This document shows, one piece after another, positions 8,378 to 16,236 of a DNA stretch of 46,673 nucleotides. How positions within the stretch are numbered: position 1 is the first letter of the stretch; every line of letters begins with the position of its first letter. The stretch is from HO2-45-28 sp964412115 (lineage in GTDB: Bacteria; Patescibacteriota; Minisyncoccia; HO2-45-28), in assembly GCA_964412115.1 (NCBI GenBank), contig CAYPMM010000003.1:1-46673 (forward strand), read 5' to 3'. Under the pieces are notes generated by a model. It saw only the letters and a list, made by a program, of their open reading frames with translations. It had not been told where the DNA came from and did no database searches. The translations under genes were made by a program, and so were the position numbers.

Positions 8378-8916
8378 GGTTTGTTTTTTTCTCCGCGGTA
8401 ATTCTATCGGCGCTCATCGCCATCTATTTTTTGATATCCGGTTTATATCTTTATCCATTGGCGAATGTTGACGGAATATACATTTGGCCCAAAAATTACT
8501 ATGATAAACTTTCCGGCTTTGAATATTACAGGAATATTGCCGGCGAGACGCTTAACGAAAAAGAAGTAAGGCGCGGAATTTTAATTTCCTTGATTTCCGA
8601 AAAAATAATCACGCGCGAACTTGTTTTAAGAAGCCCCGACTTAAAAGAAGCCGAAACTAGGGTGGAGGAGGTATTGCTTAAAGACGGCGCGAATATTGAA
8701 AAAGCGGCGCGGACACTTTACGGTTGGGACGTCGGCGAGTTTAAGAAATTTTCGCTTTTACCGCAGGCGCGCCAAGACATCCTTACCGAGATTTTGCAAA
8801 AAGAGGGGATTGATTTTAACGAATGGCTTTTGGCGGAATTTGCCAAAGCCGACGTAAAAATCTATTTTTTGCCGTATAAATGGGAGGACGGAAATTTGAT
8901 TGACAAGCCCCGCTAA
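8374..8916 (+). CDS. Hypothetical membrane-anchored protein coupled to the FtsB-like gene
   Basis: A 180-residue protein with an N-terminal transmembrane helix (about 4-28) and an extracytoplasmic, largely helical domain. The stretch LNEKEVRRGILISLISEKIITRELVLR and the later helices faintly resemble the N-terminal chaperone domain of SurA/PpiD-type proteins, but no isomerase domain follows, so I leave it unnamed. It overlaps the FtsB-like gene by 4 bases and is certainly in the same operon, so a role at the envelope or divisome is plausible. The stop codon sits in the loop of a GCCCCGC/GCGGGGC hairpin (8907-8923). Confidence 0.65.
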   Translation: MRFVFFSAVILSALIAIYFLISGLYLYPLANVDGIYIWPKNYYDKLSGFEYYRNIAGETLNEKEVRRGILISLISEKIITRELVLRSPDLKEAETRVEEVLLKDGANIEKAARTLYGWDVGEFKKFSLLPQARQDILTEILQKEGIDFNEWLLAEFAKADVKIYFLPYKWEDGNLIDKPR

Positions 8917-8933
8917 GCGGGGCAAGTAATTTA

Positions 8934-9159
8934 GCGGGTATGGTCTAGTGGCATGATGCGAGATTCTTCCAAAAATTAAGGAGCGAAGCGACTATAATTT
9001 TTGAGAATCCCGTTAAAATTTTGCGAGTATAGTATAGCGGCAGTACATCTGCTTCCCAAGCAGGGGGCGGGGGTCCGACTCCCCCTACTCGCACACAATA
9101 AAAGCAAAATTTGTTTCGGGACCAAACACAAGACGGGAGTCCGATTCTCCCTACCCGCA
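8934..9159 (+). pseudogene. Interrupted tRNA-Gly(UCC): 5' and 3' halves separated by a complete tRNA-Gly(CCC)
   Basis: The 5' half (8934-8972) has acceptor strand GCGGGTA, a D-arm and anticodon loop CTTCCAA (anticodon UCC at 8968-8970). The 3' half (about 9131-9159) has T-arm GGGAG-TCCGATT-CTCCC and acceptor strand TACCCGC, which pairs perfectly with GCGGGTA. Between them lie a hairpin element joined directly to the anticodon loop (CAAAAATTA paired with TAATTTTTG, around GGAGCGAAGCGAC), an intact tRNA-Gly(CCC), and about 35 further bases. A good 3' anticodon-stem strand is not visible at the junction. It is either a gene broken by insertion or a split or intron-bearing tRNA; 160 nt is too short for a group I intron. 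Confidence 0.6.
9023..9093 (+). tRNA. tRNA-Gly(CCC)
   Basis: A complete cloverleaf: acceptor GCGAGTA/TACTCGC, D-stem GTAT/GTAC, anticodon arm CTGC-TTCCCAA-GCAG with anticodon CCC, T-arm GGGGG-TCCGACT-CCCCC, discriminator A. No CCA is encoded. It reads GGG codons. It lies between the two halves of a tRNA-Gly(UCC). Confidence 0.93.
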
Positions 9160-9213
9160 CAAAATGCTATAATTAGAATAAGAGTTTATTGGGCTAATAA
9201 CTTTAACGCAAAA

Positions 9214-10185
9214 ATGAATTCAAAATTTTTTCTGAAGGTGTTGGCGGGGGCGGTAATTTTAGCCGCAGGTTTATGGTTTTATTACGTCCAAGCGCCGGCT
9301 GAACCGTATAAGATAACCGTAGGCGCTGTTGGTAATTCTCCGCATGTGCTTATTTACACTGCAATGGCTGACCTGGGCATAGACAAAAAACACAACCTTG
9401 AGCTGGATATAAAATATTCTTTCCCCGGAGAGGTGGAGAGGCAAGCTCGCGAGCGCGAAGTAAATGTCGGTGCTTCAAGCATATTTTCAATTGCCCAAGA
9501 CAATCTAAAGGGATCGAAATTAAAAATTTTTGGTCCGCTTTTTTACTCGCCGAATGTTTTAATAGCCCGCGCCGATTCGCGCTTTCCCGCCGTTAAGGAT
9601 TTGTCCGGAGCAAAACTTGCCGTTCCGCCGAAAGTCAGCGCGGCATATGTCAGTCTGGATTTGGTCGCAAGGAAAAAAGGCGTTTCAATTGAAGGGGAGA
9701 CAACCATCCGTTTCGGAAATCTCGCGGAAACAGCCGGTCTTTTGGCTAAAGGCGAAGCAAATGTCGCTCTTTTCAGCTGGCCGGATGCGGCTAACTTTTT
9801 GGTTTCGGGAGAATACAGAAGTTTAGGAGGGCTAAGCCCTCTGTGGACGGAAACCTTTTCAAGACCTCTTTCTTTTATCGGGCTTACCGCCCACGAAGAC
9901 TGGATTGCCGCAAACCCGAAAGCCGCCCGCGCCTTAGTCGGGGCGATTATTGAAACGAATAATTATCTCAAAGAAAATCCGGATGCTATTGCGAGATATA
10001 AAGAACAGCTTGGGTTAAAATCAGACGAAGCAGTTAATTTGGCAAAAGAAAATGTTCCGCATATTTTAATGGATTCGTGGACCGACAAAGACCTTGAAGA
10101 CATCAGATTTGTAATCAGCGAGATGGTTAAAGAAGGCATTTTAAGCGCCGAACCCGCAAGCGAATATTTGCTTAAATTGGAATAA
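9214..10185 (+). CDS. Membrane-anchored NMT1/THI5 (SsuA/TauA-type) substrate-binding protein
   Basis: A 323-residue protein with an N-terminal hydrophobic anchor (about 5-25) and a periplasmic-binding-type domain. Signatures include KITVGAVGNSPHVLIYTAMADLGI at the start, the VKDLSGAKLAVPP strand-helix unit, and a terminal helical region. Relatives bind sulfonates, nitrate-like anions or pyrimidine precursors for ABC importers. No permease or ATPase gene is adjacent, so the transporter is encoded elsewhere or the protein acts as a receptor. The ATG at 9214 begins just before the signal anchor; an upstream extension to 9001 would run through tRNA genes and is rejected. A TATAAT lies about 40 bases upstream. 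Confidence 0.78.
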   Translation: MNSKFFLKVLAGAVILAAGLWFYYVQAPAEPYKITVGAVGNSPHVLIYTAMADLGIDKKHNLELDIKYSFPGEVERQAREREVNVGASSIFSIAQDNLKGSKLKIFGPLFYSPNVLIARADSRFPAVKDLSGAKLAVPPKVSAAYVSLDLVARKKGVSIEGETTIRFGNLAETAGLLAKGEANVALFSWPDAANFLVSGEYRSLGGLSPLWTETFSRPLSFIGLTAHEDWIAANPKAARALVGAIIETNNYLKENPDAIARYKEQLGLKSDEAVNLAKENVPHILMDSWTDKDLEDIRFVISEMVKEGILSAEPASEYLLKLE

Positions 10186-10210
10186 ATTCGACCCGCAGGC
10201 CCTTCTGGAT

Positions 10211-10240
10211 AAAAGAGCGCGCCGGCGCTCTTTTCTTTTT
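10211..10240 (+). terminator. Terminator after the NMT1-like gene
   Basis: AAAAGAGCGC pairs with GCGCTCTTTT around GCCG, followed by CTTTTT. Confidence 0.85.
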
Positions 10241-10266
10241 GTTTTAAAAAGTTAAACTATTTTTAG

Positions 10267-10341
10267 GCCGAAGTAGCTCAGCGGTAGAGCAACTCTTTCG
10301 TAAAGAGTAGGCCGTGGGTTCAAGTCCCACCTTCGGCTCCA
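10267..10341 (+). tRNA. tRNA-Thr(CGU), CCA encoded
   Basis: The acceptor stem is GCCGAAG/CTTCGGC, the D-arm is GCTC-AGCGGTA-GAGC, the anticodon arm is ACTCT-TTCGTAA-AGAGT (anticodon CGU, reading ACG), and the T-arm is GTGGG-TTCAAGT-CCCAC. The 3' CCA is encoded at 10339-10341, unlike in the glycine and glutamine tRNAs of this window. Confidence 0.95.
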
Positions 10342-10351
10342 GAATTTATTT

Positions 10352-11578
10352 ATGGAAAAACCACCTGAAAACAAAATAGAGCAAAACACAAATCCTACCG
10401 AGGAATATTTTAATTTGATTGGGGCATATAAAGAAGATTTTTATAAACTGAAAGATCTGCAGCGTCAAATCCCTCAAGGTGTTACAGACAAAGAATCGGC
10501 GTTCGCGATAAGTGAGGTTGACCAAAAACGGCACGAAACTCATTTAAAACTTATTGAGCTGGGCAGAAAACTTGGCAAAGACAAGGATAACGTGCTTGTG
10601 GATATTATTCGCAGTGAGGGGACGCTGGAAGAATACGGTTTGCCCGAATTTTCCATTCTTACGGAAAACGACATAATTGATACCGGAGATTGGCATAATC
10701 CCTACGACTTTAATGTGGACACCCAAACGCTTCGCCCCAACACTGAAGTCAAAACAAAACCAAAAAGTTTTTTTTCCGAAGGAAAAAGCGTGATCGGAGC
10801 CGACGAGGTAATGATGGTGTTCGCTATAGTTCCTATAGAAATTTATGGCGCGGATGAACTTAATCCCGATGATTACAAAGAGCGTGTACGCCGCGCCGGA
10901 GCTCTGGCAAAAAAAGTCGGGGGCAGGTTGTTTGAAGAATGGGACAGCGGTTATCACGAGGCCTACGCCAAGATATTGGGAGTTATTGTCCAGAGAAAAG
11001 ACTTGGAAAAAGTTGCCACAACCGTAAGAAATAACCCTTACGAATATCGTTTGGGAAATGAGTTTTATTCGGACAAAGCAAAAAACGAATTGCTATTACA
11101 TAAAGCCAACTCCGCTATTGAAGAAATAACGGGCGTTAAGGGCGATTTGGAAAAGTTGCCGGAATCCGTGAAAGGGGCAGAAGTTTTAAAAGAAAAAACA
11201 ATAGCCATGATTGACGACGACGAGGCTGTTTTTGAATCATTTATTCCGCATCTGCTGGTTGAGACGGAAGGAAAGACGGTTTTTATACCGCATACCAACC
11301 AAAACGAAGAAACGCTTGTTCAAGAAATTTTAAGGTCAAAAGCGGATATAGTTTTACTGGACCAAAACTTGTCTCTGGGCGCCAAGGGCGAGACAATAGC
11401 GCGGGCGCTGCGAAAACAAGGGTTTGCCGGCGCGATACTCGGTTTTTCCGCGGATAAATCAACCGACCAGCTGTTTAAAAAAGCAGGAGCATCAGGGTCC
11501 GTCAATAAGGACTTAAAGAACCCTCCTATGTCTATACTGGAAATTGCCAAAGCGATTAGGTCCTTGACTACGAAGTAA
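10352..11578 (+). CDS. Protein with unknown N-terminal region and C-terminal response-regulator receiver domain
   Basis: A 408-residue soluble protein. Residues about 285-405 form a receiver domain: TIAMIDDDEAVFE (acidic pocket), ADIVLLDQNL (phospho-acceptor Asp), GFSAD (the conserved Thr/Ser position) and SVNKDL (the conserved Lys). The first ~280 residues match no family I recognise; they hold a helical segment and an alpha/beta region (GADEVMMVFAIVPIEIYGADEL). A receiver at the C-terminus is the reverse of most response regulators. No histidine kinase is adjacent. It starts 10 bases after tRNA-Thr. The promoter of the RtcB gene lies inside its last codons. Confidence 0.7.
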   Translation: MEKPPENKIEQNTNPTEEYFNLIGAYKEDFYKLKDLQRQIPQGVTDKESAFAISEVDQKRHETHLKLIELGRKLGKDKDNVLVDIIRSEGTLEEYGLPEFSILTENDIIDTGDWHNPYDFNVDTQTLRPNTEVKTKPKSFFSEGKSVIGADEVMMVFAIVPIEIYGADELNPDDYKERVRRAGALAKKVGGRLFEEWDSGYHEAYAKILGVIVQRKDLEKVATTVRNNPYEYRLGNEFYSDKAKNELLLHKANSAIEEITGVKGDLEKLPESVKGAEVLKEKTIAMIDDDEAVFESFIPHLLVETEGKTVFIPHTNQNEETLVQEILRSKADIVLLDQNLSLGAKGETIARALRKQGFAGAILGFSADKSTDQLFKKAGASGSVNKDLKNPPMSILEIAKAIRSLTTK

Positions 11579-11592
11579 CTTCGTGCTATGAT
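11564..11592 (+). promoter_or_regulatory. Promoter of the RtcB gene with a 15-bp inverted repeat between -35 and -10
   Basis: TTGACT (11564-11569) and TATGAT (11587-11592) are spaced by 17 bases. The spacer is almost filled by ACGAAGT-A-ACTTCGT (11570-11584), a perfect 7-1-7 inverted repeat that looks like an operator. The repeat also carries the stop codon of the upstream gene. Confidence 0.65.
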
Positions 11593-11638
11593 TGTTAAGG
11601 TTTTTTGAAATTACTTTGTGCAAAAAAGGAGAAGTGCT

Positions 11639-12877
11639 GTGGATAAAACTCCGGCTGTTTTTGGAACGCACGACGAAAAGACGCTTTTACAGCTTCAAGA
11701 TGTCGCCAGCCGGGCAGAATTCGCCGCTTTAATGGCCGATGGCCATCTCGGATACGTTATGCCTATCGGGGGCGTTGCCGCTTATCGCCGAAAAGTCAGC
11801 GTGGTTGGTGTGGGTTTTGACATAGCCTGCGGAAACGCGGCCATCAGAACTGACTTATCCGTTAGCGATTTTGGCGCGACTGATTGTAATGTGAATGGAA
11901 ATCTAAATAAAATTGCCGACGAAATCTCGGAGACTATCAGCTTTGGTGTCGGCAGAACCAATTCTGCCGGCGACGCGCCGGTTGACCATCCGTTATTTGA
12001 GTCCGATGTCTGGTCGCTCATTTCCAACCGGAGCGACCGGGACAGTTTGCGTACTAAGGCCCGCAATCAGCTTGGCACGGTCGGCTCGGGCAACCACTAC
12101 GTTGATGTTTTTGTAGATGACCAGGGGGCCATCTGGGTCGGAGTTCACTTCGGCTCGCGCGGTTTCGGCCACACCATCGCCAGTGGATTTTTGAATCTTT
12201 CTCAAGGCCGAGAGTGGGGCGAAAGAGGCGCGAAGGAAGCTGAAGTTTTGCTTTCGCTCGATGACGGGCTAGGACATGATTACTGGCATTTTATGGAGCT
12301 TGCTGGCCAGTATGCTTACGCCGGACGCGAATGGGTTGCCCGCAAGGTCGTTTCCATTCTGGGCGGTACGGAAGTCGAGCTTATTCATAACAACCACAAT
12401 TTTGCCTGGATCGAGAAGCATTATGGCGATGAATATATTGTAATAAGAAAAGGAGCCACACCCGCGTTTCCCGGACAGAAAGGATTTATCGGAGGGTCGA
12501 TGGGCGATGACGCAGTTATTGTCTGCGGCGCTCGGCAAGGAAACGAGACGACGCTTAATCTGCAAAAACAGGCTCTTTTTTCCACCGTGCATGGCGCTGG
12601 ACGCGTAATGAGCAGGACCGAAGCCGCGGGGAAACGTAACCGCAAAACAGGCGAGACCATCAGGCCGGGCAAAGTCAGCCGAGAGATGATGAACAGCTGG
12701 CTTGCCGGAAAAAAAGTCATACTTCGCGGCGGGGGACTCGATGAAAGTCCGCATGCTTACCGCCGGCTTACGAATGTTCTTGCGGCTCAAGGCAGTACGA
12801 TTGAGTTGCTGCGCGTTCTTTCTCCTCTTATCGTTGTGATGGCCGGAGAGAATGAATTTGATCCTTACAAAGATTGA
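11639..12877 (+). CDS. rtcB: RNA-splicing ligase RtcB
   Basis: A 412-residue GTP- and Mn-dependent RNA ligase joining 2',3'-cyclic phosphate (or 3'-phosphate) and 5'-OH RNA ends, used in RNA repair. Signatures: DGHLGYVMPIGG, GFDIACGN (metal-binding Cys), GTVGSGNHYVDV, HFGSRGFGH, HNNHNFAW, and STVHGAGRVMSR with the guanylylated His. The C-terminus MAGENEFDPYKD is typical. I chose GTG at 11639 because AAAAGGAG (11625-11631) sits 7 bases before it; a GTG at 11618 lies upstream of that site. It has its own promoter. No archease gene is adjacent. A terminator follows. Confidence 0.95.
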   Translation: MDKTPAVFGTHDEKTLLQLQDVASRAEFAALMADGHLGYVMPIGGVAAYRRKVSVVGVGFDIACGNAAIRTDLSVSDFGATDCNVNGNLNKIADEISETISFGVGRTNSAGDAPVDHPLFESDVWSLISNRSDRDSLRTKARNQLGTVGSGNHYVDVFVDDQGAIWVGVHFGSRGFGHTIASGFLNLSQGREWGERGAKEAEVLLSLDDGLGHDYWHFMELAGQYAYAGREWVARKVVSILGGTEVELIHNNHNFAWIEKHYGDEYIVIRKGATPAFPGQKGFIGGSMGDDAVIVCGARQGNETTLNLQKQALFSTVHGAGRVMSRTEAAGKRNRKTGETIRPGKVSREMMNSWLAGKKVILRGGGLDESPHAYRRLTNVLAAQGSTIELLRVLSPLIVVMAGENEFDPYKD

Positions 12878-12916
12878 TTTATAAAAAATGATTTTAGCGA
12901 AGAAAAAATAGTTTTT

Positions 12917-12945
12917 GGCCCGCGTATTTTACCGGGCCGTTTTTC
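12917..12945 (+). terminator. Terminator after rtcB
   Basis: GGCCCG pairs with CGGGCC, followed by GTTTTTC. Confidence 0.75.
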
Positions 12946-12974
12946 TTGCCCAAAGCTGTTTTTTATTATAGGAT
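12946..12974 (+). promoter_or_regulatory. Promoter of the prfB-ftsEX operon, apparently leaderless
   Basis: TTGCCC (12946-12951) and TAGGAT (12969-12974) are 17 bases apart, and the prfB ATG follows 6 bases after the -10 box. Confidence 0.5.
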
Positions 12975-12980
12975 TATAAA

Positions 12981-13856
12981 ATGGCCGAAACTTCCGAAGA
13001 GATTAAGCGTCTTGAAAGCGAGATGCAAAGCCCTAATTTCTGGAACGACAAAGACAAAGCGCAAGAGGCGATAAAGAAACTAAACGCTCTTAAAGAGCAG
13101 TCCGAAACAGGAAACAAGTACGATAAGGGCGATGCCGTTATTTCAATTTATTCCGGAGCCGGCGGGGATGACGCCGAAGATTGGGCCTCGATGCTTCTTG
13201 AAATGTACCGTAGGTTTGCTGAAAAAAATCGCTGGCAAGTCGTTTTACTGCATCATCACAAAAACGAAACTGGAGGCACTAAAAACGTTACTTTTGAGGT
13301 TGCCGGAAAATCGGCTTACGGCCGCGTGAAGATGGAGTCCGGAGTTCATCGCCTGGTGAGAATTTCGCCGTATTCCTCTCGCAAGCTCCGCCACACCTCA
13401 TTTGCTTTAGTTGAAGTGATGCCAAAATTGGTGCACAAAGAAGACATAGAGATAAAACCGGAGGAAATAGACGTGCAATTTGCCCGTTCTTCGGGTCCGG
13501 GAGGACAAAACGTCAACAAGCGGGAAACGGCAGTGCGCATAGTCCACAAACCGACCGGAATTCAGGCCCATATTGATTCGGAAAGGTCGCAGGCGCAAAA
13601 CCGCGAAAGAGCATTTGAACTTTTGCGCTCAAAACTTTACCGCAAAAAAGAAGACGAAGAAAAAAAAGAAATCCAGTCTTTAAAAATAACCAGCAAGAGC
13701 AAGGGTACGGCTGAATGGGGACACCAGATTCGTTCGTATGTTTTACACCCGTATAAAATGGTCAAAGACCATCGCACCGAAGTTGAAACGTCAAACGTGG
13801 AGGCGGTGCTTAACGGGGAACTGGATGAATTCATAGAAGCCGAACTCAAAATTTAA
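12981..13856 (+). CDS. prfB: Peptide chain release factor 2, short form
   Basis: A 291-residue class I release factor that ends translation at UAA and UGA. The GGQ loop is SSGPGGQNVNK, flanked by the usual RF2 blocks (GAGGDDAEDWASMLLEMYRR, GVHRLVRISP, RSYVLHPYKMVKDHRT). RF2 is normally about 365 residues. Here most of N-terminal domain 1 is missing: only SPNFWNDKDKAQEA and a short helix remain before domain 2. The stop-recognition tripeptide SPF is replaced by SPY. No programmed frameshift site is present. It is directly followed by ftsE with no intergenic base, the usual prfB-ftsE-ftsX order. Confidence 0.9.
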   Translation: MAETSEEIKRLESEMQSPNFWNDKDKAQEAIKKLNALKEQSETGNKYDKGDAVISIYSGAGGDDAEDWASMLLEMYRRFAEKNRWQVVLLHHHKNETGGTKNVTFEVAGKSAYGRVKMESGVHRLVRISPYSSRKLRHTSFALVEVMPKLVHKEDIEIKPEEIDVQFARSSGPGGQNVNKRETAVRIVHKPTGIQAHIDSERSQAQNRERAFELLRSKLYRKKEDEEKKEIQSLKITSKSKGTAEWGHQIRSYVLHPYKMVKDHRTEVETSNVEAVLNGELDEFIEAELKI

Positions 13857-14537
13857 ATGATTTATTTCGATAAAGTTTCAAAAATTTATTCGCCGACATC
13901 CACCGCTTTGGAGGACGTCAGTTTCAGCGTGGAACCGAAAGAATTCGTCTCAATCGTCGGGCATTCGGGCGCGGGCAAAACAACTCTTTTAAAAATGCTT
14001 TTAGCCGAAGACAAGCCGACATCAGGCAAAGTTTTTTTTGAATCCATAAATGTTCACGAGGCTTCTCGCGACGAATTGCCGCGAATCAGGCGCAGGATAG
14101 GGTCCATTTTTCAGGATTTCCGGCTGCTTCCGACAAAAACCGCGTATGAAAACATAGCTTTCGCCATGGAAGCGGCGGGTGCTTCGGACGAGGATGTTGA
14201 AAATGACGTCCCTCAAACACTGGAACTTGTGGGACTGATGGACAAAGCCATGCACTTTCCGCACGAACTTTCCGGAGGCGAAAAACAGCGCGTGGCCATA
14301 GCCAGAGCGATAGTAAACCGTCCGGAAGTTATTTTGGCCGATGAACCAACCGGCAACCTTGACCCCATAAACACCAAAGAAATAGTGGAGCTTTTGAAAA
14401 AAATAAACGGTCTCGGAACAACGGTTATGCTCGCGACCCATAATCACGACGTAGTAAATTCTTTGGGACGCCGGGTCATCACTCTGGATAAAGGCAGAGT
14501 GGCGCGCGATGACAAGAAGGGCCGTTATGTAATATAG
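13857..14537 (+). CDS. ftsE: Cell division ATP-binding protein FtsE
   Basis: A 226-residue ABC ATPase with Walker A GHSGAGKTT, signature LSGGEKQRVAIARA, Walker B VILADEPTGNLD and the switch His in ATHNHDV. FtsE energises FtsX, which activates peptidoglycan hydrolases during division. It begins right after the prfB stop and ends 14 bases before ftsX, so the three genes form one operon. Confidence 0.95.
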   Translation: MIYFDKVSKIYSPTSTALEDVSFSVEPKEFVSIVGHSGAGKTTLLKMLLAEDKPTSGKVFFESINVHEASRDELPRIRRRIGSIFQDFRLLPTKTAYENIAFAMEAAGASDEDVENDVPQTLELVGLMDKAMHFPHELSGGEKQRVAIARAIVNRPEVILADEPTGNLDPINTKEIVELLKKINGLGTTVMLATHNHDVVNSLGRRVITLDKGRVARDDKKGRYVI

Positions 14538-14551
14538 TAAAAAGAAGAGCC

Positions 14552-15460
14552 ATGAATGTTCAGCTAAAAAGAGCAATAAGAGAGGGGACAGTTAATTTCT
14601 GGAGAAACGGACTGGTTTCGGTTGCGGCGCTTTTGGTCATGGTTTTGGCGCTTTTTGTAATTGGCTCGCTTATTTTTTCAAACGTGCTTTTAACTTCCGC
14701 TCTCTCCAGAATTGAAGACGAAGTGGATATAAGTGTTTATTTTAAAAAAGAAGCGGCCGAAGACGAGATTTTAAGCGTTGAAGCGGCCCTTTCCCAACTG
14801 CCCCAGATTAAATCCGTTTCCTACGTTTCCGAAGAAGATGCTCTTGAAAAATTCAGGACCAGACACTCCGCGAACGCTTTAATTACGCAGTCTTTAGACG
14901 AACTTGGCGAAAACCCTCTGCAGGCCAGTCTGAATATCAAAGCCAAAGACCCGGACCAGTATGAAACCATAGCCCGATTTTTGGATTCAGGCGCCTACGC
15001 GCCGCTTATTGATAAAATAAATTATTTTCAAAATCAGGTGGTTATTGGCCGGCTGTCCGGATTTTTGGCGGCTTCCCGCGCGGCCGGATTCGGCGCGACC
15101 ATTGTTTTTTCTCTCATTGCCATGCTGGTTGTGTTCAACACCATACGGCTTGCCATTTACACATCCCGCGACGAGATAACAGTCAAACGCCTTGTTGGAG
15201 CGACCAGCCGCCATGTTCGCGCGCCATTCGTTGTGGAAGGTATTATGTACGGCGTTATTTCCGCGGTTGTAACCATTGTTATTTTTTACCCGATTACTTG
15301 GGCTCTGGGTCCGCTTACCGAAAAATTTTTCGGCGGACCGAATGTTTTTGGCTATTACCTCTCAAACTTTTTTGAAATTTTCTTTATTTTGCTTTTAGTC
15401 GGCGTGCTTCTGGGGGTCATCTCAAGCTCAATTGCCACCCGCAGATATTTGAGGGTTTAG
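14552..15460 (+). CDS. ftsX: Cell division protein FtsX
   Basis: A 302-residue membrane protein with the FtsX plan: one transmembrane segment (about 20-45), an extracytoplasmic domain with ISVYFKKEA and LPQIKSVSYVSEEDALEKF, then three C-terminal transmembrane segments of the FtsX/MacB type (TIRLAIYTSRDEITVKRLVGAT). It couples FtsE ATP hydrolysis to wall hydrolase activation. A weak AAGAAGAG precedes the ATG. Its stop overlaps the end of the convergent ABC permease gene by 4 bases. Confidence 0.95.
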   Translation: MNVQLKRAIREGTVNFWRNGLVSVAALLVMVLALFVIGSLIFSNVLLTSALSRIEDEVDISVYFKKEAAEDEILSVEAALSQLPQIKSVSYVSEEDALEKFRTRHSANALITQSLDELGENPLQASLNIKAKDPDQYETIARFLDSGAYAPLIDKINYFQNQVVIGRLSGFLAASRAAGFGATIVFSLIAMLVVFNTIRLAIYTSRDEITVKRLVGATSRHVRAPFVVEGIMYGVISAVVTIVIFYPITWALGPLTEKFFGGPNVFGYYLSNFFEIFFILLLVGVLLGVISSSIATRRYLRV

Positions 15461-16236
15461 CGGTTGCGCTCTTTTCGGACGAAAAGAACGGTGCCGGCGA
15501 ATAAAAATATCAAAAAAAGAGCAAGGACTACTAAAATATCGGTTGAAACCCTGAAAGCGGTAACTTTTAAAAGTTCGGGGGAGCCGGAGTAATAGGCATG
15601 GCGCGTTAAATCAACCGCGTAGGTCAGAGGAGCTATTTTGGAAAGCGCGGCAAGTATCGGCGGAAAGTTTTCAACCGGCGCGAAAACTCCGCTCAAAAAT
15701 ATTTGCGGAAATAAAACAAAAGGGAAAATTTGGGCCATTGTGCGCTGGGAGCTTAAATTTGAAAGCACCATCACGCCAAACGCCCCACCCAGGAAACTTG
15801 CCGAAAGGCCGGCCAGAATCAAAAGAATAATTATTTTCGCGCCAAACGGAACTCCCAAAATAAGACCGAAGATTAAAATTCCGGCAACTTGCACGGATGA
15901 GACCAATGTTTCGCCCAGAATTTTTCCGAAAATTATTGAATGGCGCGATACCGGTGCTACGAACAGTTCCTGCGAAAAATCGTTTTCGCGGTCTTGTATC
16001 AAAGAAATCACGCCGGCAGCACTCGACTGAAAAAAGACCTGCGCGAAAACCCCGGTAAAAACAAATGTCAGGAAGTCAAAACCCAGGGAGCGTCCTATGT
16101 TTGAGCTCAAACTTCCGCCCAAAATCCCTATGAATATGACCGGAAAAACAAGTCCGGCCAGAATTCTCGGCTTGTCGCGAAGAAGTTTGGTTAAGTCCCG
16201 AAAGGCAATGGTTAAAATCGCGTTAAATTCTTTCAT
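15457..16236 (-). CDS. ABC-2 type transporter permease
   Basis: A 259-residue permease with six hydrophobic segments and the ABC-2 pattern (FRDLTKLLRDKPRILAGLVFPVIF near the start; FPFVLFPQIFLSGVFAPVENFP before segment 5). It forms the membrane channel of a NatA/NatB-like or drug/lipid exporter. The ATG overlaps the stop of the upstream ATPase gene (4 bases), so the two proteins are translationally coupled partners. Substrate unknown. Confidence 0.88.
   Translation of the reverse strand: MKEFNAILTIAFRDLTKLLRDKPRILAGLVFPVIFIGILGGSLSSNIGRSLGFDFLTFVFTGVFAQVFFQSSAAGVISLIQDRENDFSQELFVAPVSRHSIIFGKILGETLVSSVQVAGILIFGLILGVPFGAKIIILLILAGLSASFLGGAFGVMVLSNLSSQRTMAQIFPFVLFPQIFLSGVFAPVENFPPILAALSKIAPLTYAVDLTRHAYYSGSPELLKVTAFRVSTDILVVLALFLIFLFAGTVLFVRKERNR

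Noticed and set aside
8945..9160. 71-residue minus-strand frame
   Set aside because: It is the complement of the tRNA-Gly sequences.
9001..9213. N-terminal extension of the NMT1-like protein to position 9001
   Set aside because: It would translate through two tRNA sequences; the ATG at 9214 directly precedes the signal anchor.
12269..12790. 173-residue minus-strand frame in rtcB
   Set aside because: It lies wholly antisense to a conserved enzyme gene with intact motifs.
12981..13856. Alternative genetic code (UGA recoded), known in some CPR groups
   Set aside because: RF2 is encoded, and genes such as murJ end at TGA with normal-length products.
14022..14576. 184-residue minus-strand frame in ftsE
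   Set aside because: It is antisense to ftsE, with no recognisable protein features.
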